Origin: Rhodococcus sp. B7740
Lineage (GTDB): Bacteria; Actinomycetota; Actinomycetes; Mycobacteriales; Mycobacteriaceae
DNA length: 64,000 nt
Assembly: GCF_000954115.1 (NCBI RefSeq)
Contig: NZ_CP010797.1
Span: 1,798,001-1,862,000, forward strand
Direction of reading: 5' to 3'
Position 1 is the stretch's first letter. Each line of letters starts with the position of its first letter. This document shows, one piece after another, positions 8,201 through 15,290 of the stretch. Made by a program: the position numbers and the translations under genes. The notes under the pieces were generated by a model. The model was not told the DNA's origin and did not search any database. It saw only the letters and a list, made by a program, of their open reading frames with translations.

Positions 8201-9384
8201 CACGCCTCCTCGGTATCGGTCAGTCGGCGCACGACCGACCTCGCGCGTCGATTCACGTCGGCCATCACGTCGAGATTGGTCCGCACCGCCGCCGCAACGG
8301 GCTTCGAGTACAGCAGTCGACGCCCACCGAGGGCTTCGATCAACCCCCACGTGCGGTCCGACGACGCCGCGACACCGCGACGCCTGATCCCCAGGGCGTC
8401 ACCGCCGCTCCACGCCGCGTCGGTGTTCGCCAACCGAAGCGGATCCTTCAGGGCGCACACACCGGGAGGGTCACCCACCATTCCCCGCACACTACGGGCC
8501 ATGGCGTCGGCGATCGTGGTGAGACCTCGGGGAGGGTCGGGAACGAGCTCGCGAATCCGACTCTCGGCCGTCGTCATCGTGTTGTGCAGTGATCCGACGA
8601 GATCCTCGGCGAGTCCGGCGGGAACCGGAATGATCTTTCCGATCACCTTTCCTGCGAGCGAGGTCGGCACCAGCGGCACCGGAACGCCGATGCGCTGGAG
8701 ACCGGCAGCCTCGACGTACGCGAACACCAGATCTCGATACGGCACCACATCCGGCCCACCGATGTCGTAGGAGCCCGCCGGAACCGTCTCGGCGTCGGCG
8801 GACGCCACCAGGTAGTGCAGCACGTCGTCGACGGCGATGGGCTGCACGGGCTCGGCCAGCCAACTCGGCAGCGGCAGCACCGGCAAGCGGTCCGCGAGGT
8901 AACGCAACATCTCGTACGACGTCGAGCCGGCACCGAGGACGATGGCCGCTCTGAGCCAGACCAGCTCGACGCCGTCCACCGTCAGTGCCTCGCCGACGTC
9001 CGCCCGGCTCGCGAGGTGCTCCGACAGACGGTCGTCGTCGGGTACGAAACCGCCGAGGTAGACGATTCGGCGTACTCCCGCACGGGCGGCCGCGGCTGCG
9101 AACTGCTCGGCGGATCGTCGGTCCTGCGCGCGGTAATCCGACTCGCCGATGGCGTGAACGAGGTAGTAGGCGACATCGATGTCACCGGATTCCGCGAACG
9201 CGGCCGCGCAGGACCGTTCGTCGGTGACGTCGAGCGAGACTGCGGTGACGGAGTCGAAGAAGTCGAAGGTCCGCAGGTTGTCCGGCGTTCGGGAGCCGAC
9301 GACGACGTCGGCATCGTCGGCCAGCAGCGCTGCCACCAACCGCGACCCGATGTATCCGCTGGCACCGGTGACGAGAGCTCTCAT
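8200..9384 (-). CDS. NAD(P)H-binding atypical SDR family protein
   Basis: A 394-residue protein with an N-terminal Rossmann fold: GASGYIGSRLVAALLA gives the GxxGxxG dinucleotide site near residues 7-13, and a VVVGSR strand end follows. The middle resembles the YbjT/NmrA-like epimerase family (YYLVHAIGESDY, GGFVPDD). Residues 280-394 extend beyond the usual core and are not assigned. It is coupled to the CPBP protease gene and divergent from the hypothetical gene at 9439. The substrate cannot be predicted. Confidence 0.82.
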   Translation of the reverse strand: MRALVTGASGYIGSRLVAALLADDADVVVGSRTPDNLRTFDFFDSVTAVSLDVTDERSCAAAFAESGDIDVAYYLVHAIGESDYRAQDRRSAEQFAAAAARAGVRRIVYLGGFVPDDDRLSEHLASRADVGEALTVDGVELVWLRAAIVLGAGSTSYEMLRYLADRLPVLPLPSWLAEPVQPIAVDDVLHYLVASADAETVPAGSYDIGGPDVVPYRDLVFAYVEAAGLQRIGVPVPLVPTSLAGKVIGKIIPVPAGLAEDLVGSLHNTMTTAESRIRELVPDPPRGLTTIADAMARSVRGMVGDPPGVCALKDPLRLANTDAAWSGGDALGIRRRGVAASSDRTWGLIEALGGRRLLYSKPVAAAVRTNLDVMADVNRRARSVVRRLTDTEEA

Positions 9385-9438
9385 GCGTCGAGGCTAACGG
9401 CACTCGGGGCGTGGTGTCGGTGTGGCATTGTCGCTCCT

Positions 9439-10041
9439 ATGGCTCTGGTCTTGGCAGGTGTGGTTCTCCCCGATCCCCTCGGTACCGAAACGGTGCTCCG
9501 GCGCGGAGTCGCGGTAGCGCGGGCCGGAGCGGGCTGGATGCTCACCACGACCGCTTTCGGGCTTACCCTCCCCGGCCGAATCGAAGCACTGCTGACGCGT
9601 ATTGAGATGTTGATGACACGCATCGATCACGTGATCGACTCCGCCGACGCCGTGGTCGCCAGCGTGCAGCGGACAACCGGTGCCGCGGACGACGTGGTCG
9701 CCTCGGCATCGGTCGCCTCGCACACCGCGCTGGAACTGATCGAGTTGTTCGATCCCATCGCCAAGAAATCCGAACCCATGGCCCGCAAGTTCGTCGACAA
9801 CCTCTCGGAGGAGGAAGTCGACGCAGCGATCGCCATGGTCGATCAGCTGCCTGGACTCCTCGCTCACATGGAAGCGCTGCTTCCCATCCTCGCCACCCTC
9901 GACACGGTGTCCCCCGAGATTCACGAGCTGCTCGGAGTCACCAAGGACGTCCGACGCGCGGTCATCGGAATCCCCGGATTCAAGTTCTTCCGAAACCGCG
10001 GCGAGGACAAGCTGGCCGACGAAGAGCGATTCGAGGACTGA
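9439..10041 (+). CDS. Conserved hypothetical protein, amphipathic/coiled
   Basis: A 200-residue protein with no recognised catalytic motif. Residues 1-45 are moderately hydrophobic, followed by long alternating leucine/isoleucine-rich helices (IEALLTRIEMLMTRIDHVID, then DAAIAMVDQLPGLLAHMEA) that suggest coiled coil or helix-bundle packing. The C-terminus is charged (RNRGEDKLADEERFED). ATG at 9439 is chosen because it is the first start after the divergent SDR gene; a later ATG or GTG remains possible. It converges with the acyl-CoA dehydrogenase homologue with a 3-base gap. Function unknown. Confidence 0.6.
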   Translation: MALVLAGVVLPDPLGTETVLRRGVAVARAGAGWMLTTTAFGLTLPGRIEALLTRIEMLMTRIDHVIDSADAVVASVQRTTGAADDVVASASVASHTALELIELFDPIAKKSEPMARKFVDNLSEEEVDAAIAMVDQLPGLLAHMEALLPILATLDTVSPEIHELLGVTKDVRRAVIGIPGFKFFRNRGEDKLADEERFED

Positions 10042-10044
10042 CCC

Positions 10045-11163
10045 CTACTTGACGAAGGCGAACTCTTCGCCTGCGTGGAACCGGGCGAGGGTCTCCGAGA
10101 TCGATCGCCGTGACGGCGGATGAAAAGCAAAGGCGTGCAATGCCGCTGCAACATAAGCGATTTCGGGTGACTTGATGAAGCCGATCCCGCCCAACGATTC
10201 GACCGCAGCGGAACTGCCCCGCACCAGAGCGTCGCGAACGGCGATGCGGTTGAACAACAACCTCACCGAGATGTCCTGCCCGCGTTCACCTTCGTCGAAG
10301 GCGCGGGCCACGTTCTCGATCGCCGCCATCGACGTCTCCAGTTCGGCCGCCGCGCGAGCGTATCCCTCGTAGTCGCCTTTGTCCTGCTCGATCATGCGCT
10401 CGAGCAGAGACGTCGCTGCACCGATGTAGTTGGCCGAGATCAGCATGCCGAACCAGAGGTATCCGGTCATCTCGTGCACGCCGTCGGGGTCGTCGTCCTT
10501 GTTCGGCAGAACCAGACTGGCAGGCACTTCGACGTCCTCGAGCAGGACCTCTTCGCTCTGCGCGCCGGCCAGGATGTCGGTGGTCCAGAACGGCTTCACG
10601 CTCATTCCCGGGAGACTTGCCGGGATCAGGGCGACGGCACGGTCGCCGGAGTCGATCTCCACGCTGCAGGTCAGCAGATCCATCGATCGTGCCAGGCTGC
10701 ACGGCTTCTTGCTGCCGTTGACGATGTAGTTCTCGCCCTTCTTCACCGCGGTCATCGTCGGGATGAACACACTCCCGCCGGTCACGCCCTCCGAGAATCC
10801 GGAGGCGACGATCGCCTTCTGTTCGACCAGTCCCTTGATCAAGGCACGGTCGTCCTCGGTGGCACCGCGAGCGAATTCCGTCAGCGAGGCGACCGAGAGA
10901 TGGTGCATCGTGGTTCCCGCACCCAGAGAGGGCGACCGCGACCCGATGGCCCGCTGCGCCCGGACCGCGTCGATGGCCCGAGCACCGAGACCCCCGAGTT
11001 CGGTCGGAACCACCAAACCGGTGCCACCGAATTCTCGAAACTTGTCGATCGCGTCCGACTCACGCGACTCGAGTCGATCCAGCGGGGTTGTGTCCAGATA
11101 GTGCATCAAACCCGGCATGTACTTCTCGAGGGTTTCCCTTTCGCGCACCATTAATCCAGTCAC
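10045..11163 (-). CDS. Acyl-CoA dehydrogenase-like flavoprotein
   Basis: A 372-residue member of the acyl-CoA dehydrogenase superfamily: an N-terminal helical domain with VVPTELGGLGA near residues 50-60, a central segment with VNGSKKPCSLARSMD, and a C-terminal helical bundle with SLGGIGF. The usual catalytic-Glu motif YEGT is absent; the corresponding C-terminal stretch reads FHPPSRRSI. It may therefore use another base or do another flavin reaction. Start is GTG 11163, preceded by AAGGAG; an upstream extension lacks a ribosome site. It is divergent from the alpha-oxoamine synthase gene across a repeat-bearing AT-rich region, which suggests a shared pathway. Confidence 0.78.
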   Translation of the reverse strand: MTGLMVRERETLEKYMPGLMHYLDTTPLDRLESRESDAIDKFREFGGTGLVVPTELGGLGARAIDAVRAQRAIGSRSPSLGAGTTMHHLSVASLTEFARGATEDDRALIKGLVEQKAIVASGFSEGVTGGSVFIPTMTAVKKGENYIVNGSKKPCSLARSMDLLTCSVEIDSGDRAVALIPASLPGMSVKPFWTTDILAGAQSEEVLLEDVEVPASLVLPNKDDDPDGVHEMTGYLWFGMLISANYIGAATSLLERMIEQDKGDYEGYARAAAELETSMAAIENVARAFDEGERGQDISVRLLFNRIAVRDALVRGSSAAVESLGGIGFIKSPEIAYVAAALHAFAFHPPSRRSISETLARFHAGEEFAFVK

Positions 11164-11540
11164 AGTTCTTCTCCTTGTGTCACTAATCGATTGTGTGCCA
11201 CTGATTGATTGCATCTACGCCGTTTTTGTGCCATCACTTGATCGCGACAAATCGGTCGTAATCCATAATCACAGCGGTGGAGCAGGTGAATTCGCGCTGA
11301 CCATCGACGATACCCTGTGACCTGCACAGATAAACTAAAGATATCGTAAAATCTTGGCGATCAAAAAATACCGAGATCATTTTTTCGGGCCGTTTTACCG
11401 ACTGATTTCCGTTGCGAAAGCGTCTATCGAAACATCGAATATTCTTTCGTCGAATACCGATCGATGTCGCCGCCGGCTCCGAATCAACTCATGAATTCGC
11501 GACGAACCACAATCGACTCTGTGAGGAGTTCTGGTACACG
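11164..11540. other. AT-rich divergent intergenic region
   Basis: This 377-base gap is the only stretch over 300 bases without a gene. It is clearly richer in A+T than its surroundings. Next to the acyl-CoA dehydrogenase start it holds three 18-bp direct repeats (11176-11244), and near the middle an inverted pair AAAAAAT (11363-11369) and ATTTTTT (11379-11385). The rest contains no convincing gene. It must hold promoters for both divergent genes. Confidence 0.7.
11176..11244. repeat. Three 18-bp direct repeats (possible operator iterons)
   Basis: Repeat 1 (11176-11193) reads TGTGTCACTAATCGATTG, repeat 2 (11194-11211) TGTGCCACTGATTGATTG, repeat 3 (11227-11244) TGTGCCATCACTTGATCG. Repeats 1 and 2 agree at 15 of 18 positions and are contiguous; 2 and 3 agree at 13 of 18. 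They lie 13-81 bases upstream of the acyl-CoA dehydrogenase start codon, next to its ribosome site, a position suited to regulator binding. No cognate regulator is encoded next to it. Confidence 0.5.
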
Positions 11541-12770
11541 ATGGTTGTCAACAGATTGATGAAACGACTCGGCGGCGACGAACGCGTGGATTTGCTGCGG
11601 GCCGTCCGAGAAGCCGATGTGGTCCCCTACTTCCGCAAGATGGAATCGGCTGTCGCTCCCGTCGTTCGCGTCGAGGGCGAAGACAAGATCATGCTCGGTT
11701 CCAACAACTACCTCGGCATCGCCGACCACCCGAAGGTGGTCGAGGGTGCTCAGCACGCGCTCGACACGTTCGGCAGTGCCGTCACCGGAAGTCGCCTGCT
11801 CAACGGCACCCTGGACCTCCACCTCGAACTCGAACACGAGATCGCCCAGTGGCACGGAACCGACGACGCACTCGTCTTCACCACCGGCTACCAGACGAAT
11901 CTCGGAACGATCAGCGCGATCGTCGGCCCCGGTGACACGGTGATCGTCGATTCTGCAGCCCATGCCTCGATCCGCGACGGCAGCGCGCTCTCCGGAGCGT
12001 CGGTGGTCAAGTTCAAGCACAACGACATGGCCGATCTCGAGGCCCGACTCCAGCAGCCCGTCGTCGACGACGGGGCCGTGCTGGTCATCGTCGACGGCCT
12101 CTACTCCATGGAGGGCGACCTCGCACCGCTCGACGCCGTCTCCGAGCTGTGTATCCGTTATCACGCGGCACTGATGGTCGACGAAGCCCACAGCCTCGGC
12201 ATCTACGGGCCCCAACTCACCGGAGCCGCCGAGCTGTTCGGCATCACCAGGGACGTCGACGTCACGATGGCGTCACTGTCGAAGAGCCCCAGCTCCACCG
12301 GCGGGTTCGTCACCGGATCGAGTGATCTGATCGACACCCTGCGAGTCAAGGCCCGCGCCTTCCTGTTCACGACTTCCGGCGTGCCTGCTGCGGTGGGAGC
12401 CGCGCTGGCTTCCGTCAAGCTGATCCGCAGCGACGAAGGTAAGGATCGGGCTCGGCGCGTCCTCGACAACGCCGAGATGCTGCGCGGCGGATTGCAGTCG
12501 GCCGGGCTCGACGTAGCCGGTCGCTCCGCGACCCCGCACGGAGACACGGCCTCACCGATCGTCTCACTCCACGTCGGCGACGATCTGGTGGCCATGAGTC
12601 TGTGGAAGAACCTCTACGACCGCGGCATCTTCACCAGCGCCGCCTTGCACCCCGCGGTGCCGAAATCCGGTGCGATACTGCGCCTGTGTGTGATGGCAAC
12701 ACACACCGAACAACAGCTGTCGACCGCAACGGACCACATCGTCGAGGCCGTGGCCGGACTACCCGGATGA
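11541..12770 (+). CDS. Alpha-oxoamine synthase (AONS/serine palmitoyltransferase-like PLP enzyme)
   Basis: A 409-residue fold-type I PLP enzyme of the 8-amino-7-oxononanoate synthase group, which condenses an amino acid with an acyl thioester and releases CO2. Family marks: LGSNNYLGIADHP near residue 53, GSRLLNGTLDLHLELE, DEAHSLGIYG, and ASLSKSPSSTGGF in which Lys248 is the probable PLP Schiff-base lysine. No other biotin genes are nearby, and the next gene is an SDR reductase, a pairing seen in sphingoid-base and related pathways. The product is therefore probably a long-chain aminoketone rather than biotin precursor (inference). ATG 11541 has GAGGAG 12 bases upstream, slightly far. Confidence 0.85.
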   Translation: MVVNRLMKRLGGDERVDLLRAVREADVVPYFRKMESAVAPVVRVEGEDKIMLGSNNYLGIADHPKVVEGAQHALDTFGSAVTGSRLLNGTLDLHLELEHEIAQWHGTDDALVFTTGYQTNLGTISAIVGPGDTVIVDSAAHASIRDGSALSGASVVKFKHNDMADLEARLQQPVVDDGAVLVIVDGLYSMEGDLAPLDAVSELCIRYHAALMVDEAHSLGIYGPQLTGAAELFGITRDVDVTMASLSKSPSSTGGFVTGSSDLIDTLRVKARAFLFTTSGVPAAVGAALASVKLIRSDEGKDRARRVLDNAEMLRGGLQSAGLDVAGRSATPHGDTASPIVSLHVGDDLVAMSLWKNLYDRGIFTSAALHPAVPKSGAILRLCVMATHTEQQLSTATDHIVEAVAGLPG

Positions 12771-14332
12771 GTGAGCACACCCGGGGTCTCCGTATTGCGG
12801 TCACCGGTGCCACCAGCGATTTCGCGGCCGCGATCCTGCCCAGATTGTTCGACGACCCCGAGGTGGACACGGTCGTCGGCATCGCCCGTCGGCCTGCGCG
12901 AATACAACACCCCAAGTTCACCTCCGTCCGATCGGACATCCGGTCGCCGGATCTCGAGACGCTGTTCGACGGCTGCGATGCCGTCCTGCATCTGGCGTTC
13001 GTCGTCGAGGAGCTCAGGGACAAGACCGAAACTCACGACATCAACCTGCGCGGCTCACGCAACGTGATCGACTCGGCGTACCGAGCGGGCGTCGCGCGGG
13101 TTGTGATCGCGTCGAGCATCAACGCGTACGGTGCCGACATCGCACCGGAACCGCTCACCGAGAACACCTATCCCACAGGTGACCCCGGCCGCTACTACTT
13201 CTACGACAAGGCCGAGGTGGAGCACTACGCGGAGTGGTGGCTACGCAGACACCCCGGGGAGATGGCCATCTCCATGCTGCGGTGCACCTACATCGTCGGA
13301 CCCGACTTCTCCAACGACGGAATCGATCAGTTCACCGGCCCGGTGGGAGCCTTTCCCGACGCGGATCGCGCGTCGTATCAATTCCTGTATCAGGACGACA
13401 TGGCCGACGCGTTCCACCGAGCCGCGAAGACCGACCTCGTCGGCCCGTACAACCTCGGTCCGGTGGACTGGGTCGGTGTACGCGAACTCGCCGCGATGCA
13501 GGGGCAGGTGATGTTCGACGTTCCCCAGAAGGCCGCGACCCACGTCGCGAACGTGGCGTTCCGGCTGGGCCTGACGCCCTTCTCCGGGCAGTGGGTGACG
13601 CCGGGCGAACCGATCGTCGACTCCTCTGCCCTCGGCCGCGCCACCGGCTGGGCTCCGACCCTCACGGCACACGAGAGCGCGGCGGTGATGATTCTGTTGC
13701 AAGGCAAGCCGCTGCTTCGGCGCGGTGACGCCCTCGCGCGCGGCATCGCCTGCGAAGCCGCCCTACGCCCGGCCTCCGAGGCGGTGGAGCTGAGCCGCGC
13801 GGACGTCGCGGCCCTGCAGATCGACCATCGACAGCTCGATACCGGTCACGGAAGCGTGCACGTCGAGATCCATCGGTCGTCCGCGGGATCCGATCGTTCC
13901 GTCGTACTTCTCGCGGACACCGGTACGCACGGGCGGTATCTGACGACGTTGGCGTCGGACATCGCGGCCGGAGGGGTCGATGCCGTCGTGCTCGATCTCC
14001 CCGGGCACGGCTTGAGTACGGGTCGGCGCGGTCGATCGTCGGCGGCGCAGACCACCGCCGCCGTGGATGCGGCGTCACGGTTCGCTCGGGTGGAACTCGA
14101 CACCGCGCCGATCACGGTGCGCAGCGGTGTTCGCCACGCAGCGGACACGCTGATCGGCGGTATCGTCCGGCGGGCGACCGGCTGGACGACGATGGACGAG
14201 CCCAGCCGATCCGACGGCCTGCTGCCGGACCGGACTCGCGTCGACGGGACCTCGAGCATTCCGTTCGTGTCGACCGCCGCCGATGCACTGGCCCTGTGCG
14301 CGACGACACCGGGCCTCAGCGCCGCCGGATGA
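12767..14332 (+). CDS. SDR epimerase/reductase fused to an incomplete alpha/beta-hydrolase domain
   Basis: A 521-residue protein whose ATG overlaps the alpha-oxoamine synthase stop (ATGA, 12767-12770). Residues 5-330 are an extended SDR (NAD-dependent epimerase/dehydratase type): VTGATSDFA at the nucleotide site, ASSINAYG, and YFYDK as YxxxK. Residues 360-445 resemble the first half of an alpha/beta hydrolase, including VVLDLPGHGLSTGRRG, but no GxSxG nucleophile elbow follows and the C-terminus is low in recognisable motifs. A 3-ketone reductase role acting on the upstream enzyme's product is plausible; the tail may be a degenerate or structural domain. The 3' end overlaps the convergent gene by 17 bases. 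Confidence 0.78.
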   Translation: MSEHTRGLRIAVTGATSDFAAAILPRLFDDPEVDTVVGIARRPARIQHPKFTSVRSDIRSPDLETLFDGCDAVLHLAFVVEELRDKTETHDINLRGSRNVIDSAYRAGVARVVIASSINAYGADIAPEPLTENTYPTGDPGRYYFYDKAEVEHYAEWWLRRHPGEMAISMLRCTYIVGPDFSNDGIDQFTGPVGAFPDADRASYQFLYQDDMADAFHRAAKTDLVGPYNLGPVDWVGVRELAAMQGQVMFDVPQKAATHVANVAFRLGLTPFSGQWVTPGEPIVDSSALGRATGWAPTLTAHESAAVMILLQGKPLLRRGDALARGIACEAALRPASEAVELSRADVAALQIDHRQLDTGHGSVHVEIHRSSAGSDRSVVLLADTGTHGRYLTTLASDIAAGGVDAVVLDLPGHGLSTGRRGRSSAAQTTAAVDAASRFARVELDTAPITVRSGVRHAADTLIGGIVRRATGWTTMDEPSRSDGLLPDRTRVDGTSSIPFVSTAADALALCATTPGLSAAG

Positions 14333-14840
14333 ACCTGCTGCCGAGACGTGTCCACCACGCCGGTCGGCCGACGCCCGTCGTCGTGGCACCGGACGTCCGG
14401 GCCGCCTGAGCGGCGTGCTCGCGCGCGAGTCGGTCGACCTCGGCGCGGTTGATCCGCCAACTCTCCATCCAGGTCTCGACGTCCACCGGGCCGAGCGGCA
14501 CGACCGGCGGCGTCGGGAACCGAATCCAGTCGACGATGCGAGCATTCAACTCGTCCAGCACATCTCGCGCCGAGTCCTCGCGCCGGATGGCGATGAGCGT
14601 CGACGGCAGCCGCTCGATCTCCTTGCGCAGCTGCAATGCGGTCGGCAGCAGTGCGTCGGCGGGCAGGTTCTCCCTCTTCAGAAAGCCTCGCACCCACCAC
14701 AACTCGTCACCGGGATCCCCCATCGGGATCGGCTTGCCGGTCCCTTCCAGATTCTCGAACGCGCCGTCTTCCTGCGCCTGACGTATCTGTTTGTCCACCC
14801 AGGACTCGAACGTGACTCCTGGTTCCTTGCGCTCGGTCAC
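14316..14840 (-). CDS. DUF1992 (DnaJ-homologue C28-like) domain protein
   Basis: A 174-residue protein with the DUF1992 signature near its N-terminus: FESWVDKQIRQAQEDGAFEN, then GTGKPIP. The family is named after DNAJC28 but has no J domain here. Biochemical role unknown. GTG 14840 gives VTERKEPGVTFESW, close to the family start; a further upstream ATG adds 16 poorly conserved residues. The C-terminus is basic (RLGSRFIRRR). It overlaps the SDR fusion gene tail-to-tail by 17 bases. Confidence 0.8.
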   Translation of the reverse strand: MTERKEPGVTFESWVDKQIRQAQEDGAFENLEGTGKPIPMGDPGDELWWVRGFLKRENLPADALLPTALQLRKEIERLPSTLIAIRREDSARDVLDELNARIVDWIRFPTPPVVPLGPVDVETWMESWRINRAEVDRLAREHAAQAARTSGATTTGVGRPAWWTRLGSRFIRRR

Positions 14841-14894
14841 CCCACCGACTGTAGATCCGTGGCTGCGCCGTTCGCCAGATCCGAACACGACGAA

Positions 14895-14921
14895 GCCCCG
14901 GACCGTTGTGCGGGCCGGGGC
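14895..14921. terminator. GC-rich hairpin downstream of the 83-residue gene
   Basis: GCCCCGG at 14895-14901 pairs with CCGGGGC at 14915-14921, with two further inner pairs around a short loop. It lies 22 bases after the stop of the leftward gene at 14943. No T-run follows, so it would be a non-canonical actinobacterial terminator. Confidence 0.45.
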
Positions 14922-14942
14922 CGGGGTCGCGGCGGTGTCGGG

Positions 14943-15194
14943 TCAGCCGTACTCGGCGACCAATCGATCGAATTCGTCACGGTCGATGACCTGTGGCTCG
15001 TTGATCGCGAGCGCCTGCGCGTACTTGCTCGCCAGGTGGTAGTCACGACCGAGCGGCCCCTGCTCGGCATCGTCCTCGTCGGATTGGATGCTTGCGCCCG
15101 GAGGCACCTCGTTCTGCAGTCCGTTGGTCTTGCTGCCGAGCAGAGCGTCGAGTTTCGCGGAAATCTTCTGCATGATCTCTTGGTCGTCGGTCAT
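14943..15194 (-). CDS. Small conserved hypothetical protein
   Basis: An 83-residue acidic protein beginning with MTDDQEIMQKISAKLDALLG, a probable short helix, followed by a polar middle and a C-terminal segment VIDRDEFDRLVAEYG. No transmembrane segment, signal peptide or enzyme motif is visible. It is transcribed alone, divergent from lhr with a 96-base gap, and is followed by a GC-rich hairpin. I recognise no function. Confidence 0.6.
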   Translation of the reverse strand: MTDDQEIMQKISAKLDALLGSKTNGLQNEVPPGASIQSDEDDAEQGPLGRDYHLASKYAQALAINEPQVIDRDEFDRLVAEYG

Positions 15195-15290
15195 GGGAAG
15201 GGTGTACCCGAATCGCTCGAATCGACACCGCTGCGCGATCGGGGAACCGCGTGAGGATTATCTGTCGGTGCCCGGGGGCATGATGATGGG

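Noticed and set aside
10045..14332. Biotin synthesis locus
   Set aside because: No bioA, bioB or bioD is nearby, and the synthase is coupled to an SDR; AONS similarity alone is not enough.
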